Origin: Clostridia bacterium | GTDB lineage: Bacteria; Bacillota; Clostridia; Christensenellales; UBA1242 | DNA length: 33,343 bases | Assembly: GCA_017444895.1 (NCBI GenBank) | Contig: JAFSVR010000048.1 | Coordinates: 1-33,343 of the forward strand | Direction: 5' to 3' | In this document: piece by piece, positions 1-7,018 of the stretch | Layout: every line of letters starts with the position of its first letter | How positions within the stretch are numbered: position 1 is the stretch's first letter | Program-made: the position numbers and the translations under genes | The notes under the pieces: model-generated | Told to the model about the DNA's origin: nothing | The model's database searches: none | Seen by the model: only the letters and a program-made list of their open reading frames with translations

Positions 1-423
1 AGTGCTGTTAAAATCATGCTTAACATTAACTTCAACTATATCATTGTTGGCGGGTATCTTCTTGCAATGCTGTTAATGCTTTTCTCTTCACCGGTTTTCA
101 TTGGAATTGGGTTTGATTCAGGTGGCGTTGCCAGCGGGCCAATAAGTTCAGCGTTTGTCTTGCCTCTTATGATTGGGCTTGCTTCAGGAACTGGAGGTTT
201 TGGCGTTATTGCACTTGTAAGTTTGATGCCAATTCTTGTTCTTGAAACTTTGGGTATTGTGTATAAGATTAAGATTTACGCTATTGAGAAGCGCAGTGAA
301 AGACGCGCCCTCAGGATCGCATACGATATTGGCATGCTATCTCAAACAGACATGCTAAAGAAAGAATGGCAAAATGCCAAGAATAAAAAAAGGAGGCAGG
401 CAGATGCCGTCAAAAGAACTTAA
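1..423 (+). CDS. DUF1538-type integral membrane protein, C-terminal part (5' end outside window)
   Basis: The reading frame is open from base 1, with five codons before the first ATG at 16, so the true start lies upstream and only about 140 residues are visible. The visible part has two strongly hydrophobic stretches: one from YIIVGGYLLAMLLMLF onward and one from AFVLPLMIGLASGTGG through the LVSLMPILVLETLG segment. A glycine-rich conserved-looking motif, GFDSGGVASGP, lies between them, followed by a basic cytoplasmic tail. This motif and the two following P-II-like genes match what I know of the DUF1538 family of presumed transporters, which are often encoded beside P-II-like proteins. Substrate and mechanism are unknown. 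The stop codon lies 20 bases inside the next gene, implying translational coupling. The family call rests on motif recall, not on a search. Confidence 0.75.
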   Translation, partial: SAVKIMLNINFNYIIVGGYLLAMLLMLFSSPVFIGIGFDSGGVASGPISSAFVLPLMIGLASGTGGFGVIALVSLMPILVLETLGIVYKIKIYAIEKRSERRALRIAYDIGMLSQTDMLKKEWQNAKNKKRRQADAVKRT

Positions 424-772
424 AAGCAAAGCACCAAAAAAGTTTTTGCTGAAAAATGTTAATGACCTTAATATGTGCGTCTTTATTGTTAAAAGACATC
501 TTGAAATGGGCGTCAGGGAAGATGTTTTGGCGCTTGGCGGAAGGGTGCTTAGTGCTATTCCTGCAAAGGGTGTGAGCCACAGTTCAATGTTTGAAGTTGT
601 GAGCGGGAACAATGATCCGTGCATTGTTGTTTTTGCAACAGCAAGGAGTGAAGACACTGAGGAAATAATTGGTGAAATCAGCAAAAAATATGAACTATAT
701 AAAAAGGGTAATGGCAAGGCGTTCAGCATTGATATTTCAGGGTATCTGGGCGCAAAGGCATTATTCATTTAG
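404..772 (+). CDS. P-II-like regulatory protein (first of two)
   Basis: This 122-residue protein fits the size of the P-II (GlnB/GlnK) family. The frame also has an ATG at 374, but the ATG at 404 is chosen because AGGAGG at 391-396 sits seven bases before it. The gene begins within the last 20 bases of the DUF1538-type gene. Visible family features are a beta-alpha-beta pattern, a central hydrophobic strand CIVVFATA, and a B-loop-like KKGNGKAFSID near residues 100-113. The usual long T-loop with its modifiable tyrosine is not evident, so classical uridylylation control is doubtful. P-II proteins bind ATP/ADP or other small effectors as trimers and dock on membrane transporters. Here the upstream membrane protein is the obvious partner. 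A divergent P-II-like call is likely; the ligand is unknown. Confidence 0.72.
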   Translation: MPSKELKSKAPKKFLLKNVNDLNMCVFIVKRHLEMGVREDVLALGGRVLSAIPAKGVSHSSMFEVVSGNNDPCIVVFATARSEDTEEIIGEISKKYELYKKGNGKAFSIDISGYLGAKALFI

Positions 773-784
773 GGGGATAGTTAT

Positions 785-1141
785 ATGAAAAAATATGACG
801 ACATTTTTGATAAAGACGACTATAAACTCGTTGTTGCAGTTGTTGCAAGAGGATATAGTGGGGAAGTAATAAACATGGCAAAATCTGCGGGCGCAAAAGG
901 GGCTGTGGTTTTGTCTGGAACGGGAGCGGGGGAAAGCCAACGAAGCTTCTTTGGGCTTACTGTTAACCCAGAAAACGAAGTTATTATGATTGTTACGCCA
1001 ACAGATATTGTTATGGAAGTTATTGAAAATGCTTATAAAGCTGTTGACTATAAAAGCCGAGCGAGGGGCTTGGTTTTTGCGCTGCCTATTGATTATGTTA
1101 CGGGCATGAGCCATGCAAAAGAAGACGAAGAGATTAATTAA
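785..1141 (+). CDS. P-II family (GlnB-like) regulatory protein (second of two)
   Basis: This 118-residue protein begins at an ATG preceded by AGGGGG at 771-776 and lies 12 bases after the previous gene, so it belongs to the same operon. Residues 14-46 carry the P-II beta-alpha-beta start, ending in GAKGAVVLSGTG, a version of the family's GAxGxTVLxGxG nucleotide-binding turn. Residues 50-64 would be a shortened T-loop, and SRARGLVFALPID at 91-103 corresponds to the B-loop and fourth strand. I see no canonical T-loop tyrosine motif. It probably senses an adenine nucleotide or another small ligand and controls the DUF1538-type membrane protein, perhaps with the first P-II-like protein. Its last eight bases overlap the end of murG on the other strand. 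Confidence 0.82.
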   Translation: MKKYDDIFDKDDYKLVVAVVARGYSGEVINMAKSAGAKGAVVLSGTGAGESQRSFFGLTVNPENEVIMIVTPTDIVMEVIENAYKAVDYKSRARGLVFALPIDYVTGMSHAKEDEEIN

Positions 1142-2195
1142 CGTGTTTTATAATCGTTTTAACAATAGCGTCTGTTCCGTTTTTGAAATTTGCTTTTTTA
1201 AGTGTTGATGATAGTTTGCTCGCTTCATTTTGAAGTTGCGATAAAGATGAAAGCAACGTTTGATTGTTAAGGTTTGCCTGCGGTAAAACAAGGGCAAATT
1301 TTTTATTCGCAAAATATTCCGCATTTTCAACTTGGTCGCCCCTGCTTGAGCCTTTTGGGAGGGGGATAAGAAGCATCGGCTTTTGAAGGGTTGCAAGTTC
1401 AAAAATGGTGTTACTTCCTGCTCGGCTGATCACTAGATCGCTTGCCATCATCAAGGTTGGCATTTGAGTTGAAAACTCAATCTGTTTATATGATGCAAGG
1501 GAAAGCAGAGGTTTGTTAAGATTGCCTTTGCCAACAACGTGGACAACATAAAATTGCTTAACAAGGGCTTTTGCAACATTGAAACATGCTTCGTTGATGG
1601 CTTGGCTTCCAAGACTGCCACCGGTTATAAGCAGAATTGGCTTTGTCGTTTTGATGCCTAGCTTTAACTTAGCTTCATCTTTTGATAATGGCTTTATTAG
1701 GTTGTTGGGGCTTCCGGTATAAACGCCTTTATTGCCAAATTTCTCGGCAGTTTTTTCAAAAGTGGTGCAAACTGCTTTTGCGCTTTTTGCACATATTTTG
1801 TTGGCAAGGCCGCAAGAAAGGTCGCTTTCATGGCAAACAACAGGGATGTTAAGCTTTTTTGCAGCCAAAACGACAGGAACACTGACATAACCACCTTTGC
1901 TGAAAATGATTTGAGGCTTAATCTCTTTGAGATGGTGTTTTGCGGCCCTTATTGCATTGATAAGTTTGAAAGGAATTAAAAGATTCTGGAAAAACTTTCC
2001 TCTTATCAGTTTTACGCTTGGGATGGAATAGAACTTAATTGCAGGGTCTTGTGAAATAATTTTCCTTTCCATTTCGCTGGTTGAGCCAAGATAGTATATG
2101 TTTTTGAAATACTTTTTGAGTTCTTTTGCAACAACAAGGTTGGGGGTAACGTGGCCTGCTGTTCCGCCACCTGTTAAAACGATTGTGTTATACAT
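1134..2195 (-). CDS. murG: MurG: UDP-GlcNAc transferase of lipid II synthesis
   Basis: MurG transfers N-acetylglucosamine from UDP-GlcNAc to undecaprenyl-pyrophosphoryl-MurNAc-pentapeptide (lipid I), giving lipid II on the cytoplasmic membrane face. The 353-residue length is normal for this GT28 (GT-B fold) family. Recognisable elements are TGGGTAGHVTP at 8-18 with His15, SKGGYVSVPV at 99-108, HESD at 122-125 where many relatives have HEQN, GGSLGSQAINE at 192-202, and the UDP-sugar site SRAGSNTIFEL at 257-267 followed by GDQ at 286-288. The start is supported by a GGAG ribosome binding site eight bases upstream. It stands alone on the minus strand rather than in a visible division and cell-wall cluster, divergent from the topoisomerase operon and convergent with the P-II operon. 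I found no convincing promoter in the gap to its right. Confidence 0.96.
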   Translation of the reverse strand: MYNTIVLTGGGTAGHVTPNLVVAKELKKYFKNIYYLGSTSEMERKIISQDPAIKFYSIPSVKLIRGKFFQNLLIPFKLINAIRAAKHHLKEIKPQIIFSKGGYVSVPVVLAAKKLNIPVVCHESDLSCGLANKICAKSAKAVCTTFEKTAEKFGNKGVYTGSPNNLIKPLSKDEAKLKLGIKTTKPILLITGGSLGSQAINEACFNVAKALVKQFYVVHVVGKGNLNKPLLSLASYKQIEFSTQMPTLMMASDLVISRAGSNTIFELATLQKPMLLIPLPKGSSRGDQVENAEYFANKKFALVLPQANLNNQTLLSSLSQLQNEASKLSSTLKKANFKNGTDAIVKTIIKHVN

Positions 2196-2299
2196 TGTAA
2201 TTTCTCCATTTTATATTTTTATTAGTTTATGAAACTTGTCTTAAAAATATTTTTGTAGCGATTTTTGCTAGAAAAAATGGGCGCAAGGCGGTTTTTTAT

Positions 2300-2328
2300 T
2301 TGCTAAGGGGTGTAAATTTTGTTATACT
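2300..2328 (+). promoter_or_regulatory. Sigma-70-type promoter for the topoisomerase operon
   Basis: TTGCTA at 2300-2305 and TATACT at 2323-2328 are separated by exactly 17 bases. Transcription would start near 2335, giving a leader of about 30 bases before the ATG at 2364. The ribosome binding site AGGAAGGG lies at 2352-2359. The rest of the 168-base gap, toward murG, is AT-rich, and I saw no clear promoter or hairpin there on the minus strand. Confidence 0.7.
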
Positions 2329-2363
2329 GAACTATATAAGCAGAAAAACATAGGAAGGGTTAT

Positions 2364-4331
2364 ATGGCAGAACACAAAAGTTATGAAGCAAAAGATATTG
2401 AAGTTTTAGAGGGGCTTGATGCCGTTAGGCTTCGCCCAGGAATGTATATTGGAACAACGGGTCAAAAAGGTCTTCATCATTTAATTTGGGAGTTGGTTGA
2501 CAACGCCATTGATGAGGCGGCAAACGGGTATTGTGATCGAATTATTGTTACTCTTAATCCGGATGGTTCGGCAACGGTTGAGGATAATGGACGTGGCATT
2601 CCTGTTGATATTCATCCAACGCTTAAAATCAGCGCTGTTGAAGTTGTTTATACTAAACTTCACGCTGGCGGAAAGTTTAATAATGAAAACTATGCATATT
2701 CAGGGGGGCTTCATGGTGTTGGAGCTTCTGTTGTTAACGCACTTTCAAAGTGGCTTACCGTTGAAGTTTGCAGGGGCGGAAAGAAATATGCAATGCGTTT
2801 TGAAACCATAACAAAAAACGGAAAGGTTCATGGCGGTGTTCCAGTGGCACCACTAGCTGAAGTTGGCAAGGCTGTTAAAAGCGGAACAAAAGTTACGTTT
2901 ATGCCGGATAACACCATTTTTGAAACCGTTGAGTTTGATTTTGAAACCATTTCAAAGCGCCTTAAAGAACTTGCGTTCCTCAATAAAGGCATTGAAATTG
3001 ATTTGATTGATGACCGTCTTAAAGGTGCGATTGAAGCAACTTGCGTAACCTATAAATATGATGGTGGAATTGTTGACTTTGTTAAATATATGAACGAAGG
3101 CAAAAATTCGCTGTATCCAGATCCAATTTTGATAGAGGGTGAAAAAAACGGAATTAAAGTTTCAGTTGCAATTCAACACACTGATGTTTATACCGACAAT
3201 GTTTTCAGTTATGTTAATAACATCCCAACAAGTGAGGGCGGAACCCACGAGGTTGGCCTCAGAAGTGCGCTAACCAAGGTTCTTAATGATTGGGCAAGGA
3301 AAACTGGCGTTTTGAAAGAAAAAGACCAGAACTTTGTTGGTGACGATTTCAAAGAGGGGCTCACTGCTGTTTTGCTTGTTAAAATGAAGAGTGTTCAGTT
3401 TGAAGGTCAAACAAAAACAAAACTTGGCAACCCTGAAGCAAAACCTGCTGTTGAAGCCGTTGTTTCAGATGGACTTTCAGATTATTTCAACACAAAAAAT
3501 AGCAAAAAAACTTTGGGCATTATTCTTGATAAAGCTCTTGGCGCCGCAAAGGTTAGAGAGGCTGCAAGAAAAGCAAAGGAAATAACAAGGCAGAAAAATG
3601 CGCTTGATGGGGCTAGTTTGGTTGGTAAACTTGCATCTTGTACGGGCAAGAATTATGCAAACAATGAGCTTTTTATAGTTGAGGGTAAGAGCGCTGGCGG
3701 AACAGCAAAGCAAGCAAGAGATAGAAGTTTCCAGGCAATTTTGCCACTTAGGGGAAAACCTCTCAATGCTGAAAAGAAACGCATTGACCAAGTTCTATTA
3801 AACGAGGAAATTCGCACAATAATCACGGCTCTTAATGCTGGAATTGGAGAGGATTTCAACCTTGAAAACTTGAAGTATCACAAGGTTATTATTCTTGCAG
3901 ATGCTGACCAAGATGGTGCACATATCAGGGCAATTTTGTTAACGTTCTTCTATAGATACATGCGTGAACTTATAACCGAGGGCCATGTGTTTATTGGTAT
4001 GCCACCGCTTTATAAAGTTTATAAGAAAGATTTTGAGGAATATGTTTATAGTGATGTTGAACTTCCTGCGGTTTTGGAAAGAGCCGGGAAGGGATATGGC
4101 ATTCAAAGATATAAGGGGCTTGGTGAAATGAGCAACGACCAACTTTGGGATACAACAATGGATCCAAAGCGCAGAAGTCTTATCCAAGTTTCAATTGAAG
4201 ATGCAACTGAGGCTGAAAAGATGATAACCATTTTGATGGGTGATGACATTGAGTCTAGAAAACAATATATCAGCGATAATGCCGATTTCAATAAGATAGA
4301 TGATTTTAAGGCAACAAAGAAAGACGATTAG
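2364..4331 (+). CDS. gyrB: Type IIA DNA topoisomerase subunit B (GyrB; ParE possible)
   Basis: This is the ATPase and TOPRIM subunit of DNA gyrase or topoisomerase IV, 655 residues, the normal short Gram-positive length. The GHKL ATPase domain shows catalytic Glu43 and Asn47 in ELVDNAIDEA, Asp74 in EDNGRGIP, the GGLHGVGASVVNALS lid, and the QTK loop at Gln349-Lys351. The TOPRIM domain has Glu440 and the metal-binding triad Asp513, Asp515 and Asp517 in ADADQDGAHI. The C-terminal IQRYKGLGEM motif is intact. The TOPRIM motif reads EGKSAGG: Lys442 stands where most GyrB and ParE proteins have Asp (E. coli GyrB Asp426). The stretch RTIITALNAGIGEDF is more GyrB-like than ParE-like, but the partner's C-terminal domain lacks a good GyrA box, so topoisomerase IV cannot be excluded. 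It has its own promoter and lies 45 bases before the A subunit. Confidence 0.9.
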   Translation: MAEHKSYEAKDIEVLEGLDAVRLRPGMYIGTTGQKGLHHLIWELVDNAIDEAANGYCDRIIVTLNPDGSATVEDNGRGIPVDIHPTLKISAVEVVYTKLHAGGKFNNENYAYSGGLHGVGASVVNALSKWLTVEVCRGGKKYAMRFETITKNGKVHGGVPVAPLAEVGKAVKSGTKVTFMPDNTIFETVEFDFETISKRLKELAFLNKGIEIDLIDDRLKGAIEATCVTYKYDGGIVDFVKYMNEGKNSLYPDPILIEGEKNGIKVSVAIQHTDVYTDNVFSYVNNIPTSEGGTHEVGLRSALTKVLNDWARKTGVLKEKDQNFVGDDFKEGLTAVLLVKMKSVQFEGQTKTKLGNPEAKPAVEAVVSDGLSDYFNTKNSKKTLGIILDKALGAAKVREAARKAKEITRQKNALDGASLVGKLASCTGKNYANNELFIVEGKSAGGTAKQARDRSFQAILPLRGKPLNAEKKRIDQVLLNEEIRTIITALNAGIGEDFNLENLKYHKVIILADADQDGAHIRAILLTFFYRYMRELITEGHVFIGMPPLYKVYKKDFEEYVYSDVELPAVLERAGKGYGIQRYKGLGEMSNDQLWDTTMDPKRRSLIQVSIEDATEAEKMITILMGDDIESRKQYISDNADFNKIDDFKATKKDD

Positions 4332-4376
4332 TTTTGAAATGAATTCAACAAGCAATAAACATTAACGGAGAAAGAT

Positions 4377-6878
4377 ATGAGCGAATTTGATAAAGACGAA
4401 CAAAACGAAGAAAAGGAAAACTTAGCACGCAGAACAAGTAAAAAGGGCGGAGAAGTTGTTTTTGCAAAGGATATGTTCAACAAGCCTATTGAACAAGTTA
4501 TTCACGATTCAATGCTTCCATATAGCGAACATGTTATTTTGGATCGTGCGCTTCCTCGTGTTGAAGATGGGCTTAAACCTGTTCAAAGAAGAATATTGTT
4601 CACTCTTAGTGAACTTGGGATAACTCCAGATAAACCACACAAAAAATCTGCAAGAATTGTTGGTGAATGCTTGGGTAAATATCACCCACACGGTGACACA
4701 AGTGTTTATGATGCGATGGTTAGGTTGGCACAGAACTTTAATATGCGCGCCGTTTTGGTTGATGGCCACGGAAATTTTGGTTCTGTTGATGGTGATGATG
4801 CCGCTGCCATGCGTTATACTGAAGCAAGAATGGCACCACTTGCACTTGAAATTTTGCGAGATTTGGATAAGGAAACTGTTGATTGGACATTGAACTTTGA
4901 TGACACCCTTAAAGAGCCAGTAACACTTCCTTGCCGATTCCCAAATATTTTGGTTAATGGTGCAAGCGGAATCGCCGTTGGCCTTGCAACAAACATTCCA
5001 ACGCACAACCTTGGCGAAGTTATTGATGGGGCAGTTGCTCTTATTGATGATCCAAAAATCACACTTGGCGAGATGATGAAAAAGATTAAGGGACCAGACT
5101 TCCCAACGGGTGGATATATTATAGCCGGTGATGATTTGGTTAAAGCGTATGAAACCGGTAAGGGAAAAATCACAATTCGCGCAAAAGTGCATATTGAAAA
5201 CATTGCCAATGATAAAAAGAATATTGTCATAACAGAATTGCCTTATCAGGTTAATAAAGCTGTTCTTCTTCAAAAGATTTTGGAACTTAGCGAGAGCAAA
5301 AAAGATGAACTTGCCGGAATTAGTGAAATCCTGGATGAAAGCGACAGGCAGGGTATGCGTGCTGTTGTTAGAGTTAAGAAAGACTATGATGCTGAAAAGA
5401 TTTTGAATGTATTGTTTAAGAACACCCAACTTGAAACATCATTTGGAATTAATATGGTTGCTATCGCTGATGGCAGACCACAGCAAATGGGATTAATCAA
5501 GATTTTGGAGTATTACGTTAATTATCAACGTGAGGTTATCTATCGCCGAACAAAATTTGACCTTGATGCAGCCAAAGAACGTGCGCACATTTTAAGAGGC
5601 CTTGTTATTGCTGTTAAGAACATTGATGAAGTTGTTAAGATTATTAAAAAATCTGGAAGCCCAAGTGAAGCAAAAACAGCGCTTAGAATTAGATTTGATT
5701 TGAGTGACAGACAAGCCCAGGCAATTTTGGATTTAAGGTTGGCAAAACTGACTAGTCTTGAAATATACAAACTTGAAACCGAACTTGCAGAACTTGAAAA
5801 GAAGATTGTTGAACTCACGGCTGTTTTAGGCTCAAAGAAACTTCAACTAGATATTGTTAAGAATGAGATGCTTGAAATTAAAAAGGCATACAAAGACCCA
5901 AGAAAATCAATCATAATCAAGAGCCTTGATGAGTTTAATATTGCGGCAACGGATAACACTGAACCAGTTGTAAGTGGCGTTGTTGCAACAACGGAAAATG
6001 GTTTCGTTAAGTTTATGACGAGCAAATATTTTGCTTCTGCAACCAAAACCTTTGGCGAGAGAAGTGGAATGGGCGAAATATATAGAACGTTAACTAAAAC
6101 CTCAACAGACAAAAAGATTTTGATATTCACCAACCTTGGCAATGCGTTTAAGATTGATGTTGCGCAGATTCCAGAATGTAAGTGGAAAGACAAGGGAACA
6201 GAACTTAGGGATCTTTGTGAAGCAAAGAAAAACGAGATTCCTGTTTATGTTCTTGAAATACCAGAAAAAATGCCTGAAGGCTCATTGCTGTTTTTCACAA
6301 AAGACGGAATGATCAAGAAGACTGAGTATAGTGAATACACACTTTTGAAGTCTGCTTATCAGGCAATTAAGATGAAAGATAGTGATGAGGTTGTTAGAAT
6401 TGAGCCAGACACACCAGACACAACGATCTTCTTTGTAACAAAGAATGGTATGGCGCTTAATGCTCTCAAAAATGACATCCCAGTTCAAGGGCGAATTTCG
6501 GGCGGTGTTAAGGGAATTAACCTTAATGATGGTGATGAAGTTGTGTTCATTGGCCAAGCAAAGAAGGGTGTTTATGTTATTTTGCTTACGGATAAGGCGT
6601 ATGCAAAGAAGGTTAACACTGGCGAAATTCCAGAAACTGCAAGATATAGAAAAGGTGTTAAGATTTATGATCTTAAACCACAAACAACTGGTTCAAAGAT
6701 TGTTGGGGCAGTTGTGGAAAGCAACAATATTGAAGTTATTGCTGAAGGAACAGACGAAACCCTTTCTGCAATCAGTGAAACAGCCATTGTTGAAGACACC
6801 TGTGGATCTAAGGGCAGGAAACTTAGCCTTGAAGGCAAAGAACTTGCCGGAGCATATTTCAGAAAAATTAACGTTTAA
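4377..6878 (+). CDS. gyrA: Type IIA DNA topoisomerase subunit A (GyrA; ParC possible)
   Basis: This is the DNA breakage-rejoining subunit, 833 residues. GGAG at 4367-4370 supports the start. The N-terminal winged-helix domain contains the conserved region KKSARIVGECLGKYHPHGD and the active-site Tyr147 in AAMRYTEARM. At the quinolone positions, Thr108 corresponds to E. coli GyrA Ser83 and Asp112 to Asp87. Residues from about 390 to 500 form the coiled-coil and dimer-gate region, with AERAHILRGLVIAVKNIDEVVKII-type sequence. From about 525 to the end are five or six beta-pinwheel blades. The first blade reads GERSGMG at 560-566 where a gyrase has the DNA-wrapping QRRGGKG box, so this box is degenerate. 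That argues for topoisomerase IV-like or non-canonical gyrase activity, although the symbol gyrA is the customary label. A terminator follows directly. Confidence 0.9.
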   Translation: MSEFDKDEQNEEKENLARRTSKKGGEVVFAKDMFNKPIEQVIHDSMLPYSEHVILDRALPRVEDGLKPVQRRILFTLSELGITPDKPHKKSARIVGECLGKYHPHGDTSVYDAMVRLAQNFNMRAVLVDGHGNFGSVDGDDAAAMRYTEARMAPLALEILRDLDKETVDWTLNFDDTLKEPVTLPCRFPNILVNGASGIAVGLATNIPTHNLGEVIDGAVALIDDPKITLGEMMKKIKGPDFPTGGYIIAGDDLVKAYETGKGKITIRAKVHIENIANDKKNIVITELPYQVNKAVLLQKILELSESKKDELAGISEILDESDRQGMRAVVRVKKDYDAEKILNVLFKNTQLETSFGINMVAIADGRPQQMGLIKILEYYVNYQREVIYRRTKFDLDAAKERAHILRGLVIAVKNIDEVVKIIKKSGSPSEAKTALRIRFDLSDRQAQAILDLRLAKLTSLEIYKLETELAELEKKIVELTAVLGSKKLQLDIVKNEMLEIKKAYKDPRKSIIIKSLDEFNIAATDNTEPVVSGVVATTENGFVKFMTSKYFASATKTFGERSGMGEIYRTLTKTSTDKKILIFTNLGNAFKIDVAQIPECKWKDKGTELRDLCEAKKNEIPVYVLEIPEKMPEGSLLFFTKDGMIKKTEYSEYTLLKSAYQAIKMKDSDEVVRIEPDTPDTTIFFVTKNGMALNALKNDIPVQGRISGGVKGINLNDGDEVVFIGQAKKGVYVILLTDKAYAKKVNTGEIPETARYRKGVKIYDLKPQTTGSKIVGAVVESNNIEVIAEGTDETLSAISETAIVEDTCGSKGRKLSLEGKELAGAYFRKINV

Positions 6879-6895
6879 GTTTAATAAAATATTTG

Positions 6896-6927
6896 AGCGA
6901 ATACTTAATTGTATTCGCTTTTTATTT
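6896..6927 (+). terminator. Intrinsic terminator of the topoisomerase operon
   Basis: A perfect 9-bp stem, AGCGAATAC at 6896-6904 with GTATTCGCT at 6911-6919, closes a six-base loop and runs into TTTTTATTT. It begins 18 bases after the stop codon of subunit A. Confidence 0.9.
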
Positions 6928-6954
6928 GACCGCATTTTTTTTATTTGCTATACT
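6926..6954 (+). promoter_or_regulatory. Sigma-70-type promoter for the 663-residue membrane protein
   Basis: TTGACC at 6926-6931 and TATACT at 6949-6954 are separated by 17 bases, the best promoter match in the window. The -35 box overlaps the end of the upstream terminator, so the new transcription unit begins exactly where the previous one stops. The start would be near 6961, giving a leader of about 58 bases. Confidence 0.8.
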
Positions 6955-7018
6955 TATTGTGAAATTAAATTGGCATATTATGCTCACTTGCAGGGGAAAC
7001 TAAAAACAAAGCAGGTTT

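Noticed and set aside
374-403. Upstream ATG extending the first P-II-like protein by ten residues
   Set aside because: It has no ribosome binding site, and the AGGAGG that serves the ATG at 404 lies inside this extension.
355-768. 137-codon minus-strand frame opposite the first P-II-like gene
   Set aside because: It mirrors the P-II coding frame; the sense gene has a strong ribosome binding site and family features.
2196-2363. Minus-strand promoter for murG in the divergent gap
   Set aside because: AT-rich -10-like sequences are present, but none has a -35 box at acceptable spacing.
4509-5429. 306-codon open frame on the minus strand inside subunit A of the topoisomerase
   Set aside because: It lies fully antisense to a strongly conserved gene and its translation is Cys/Asn/Trp-rich with no recognisable domain, as expected for a shadow frame.
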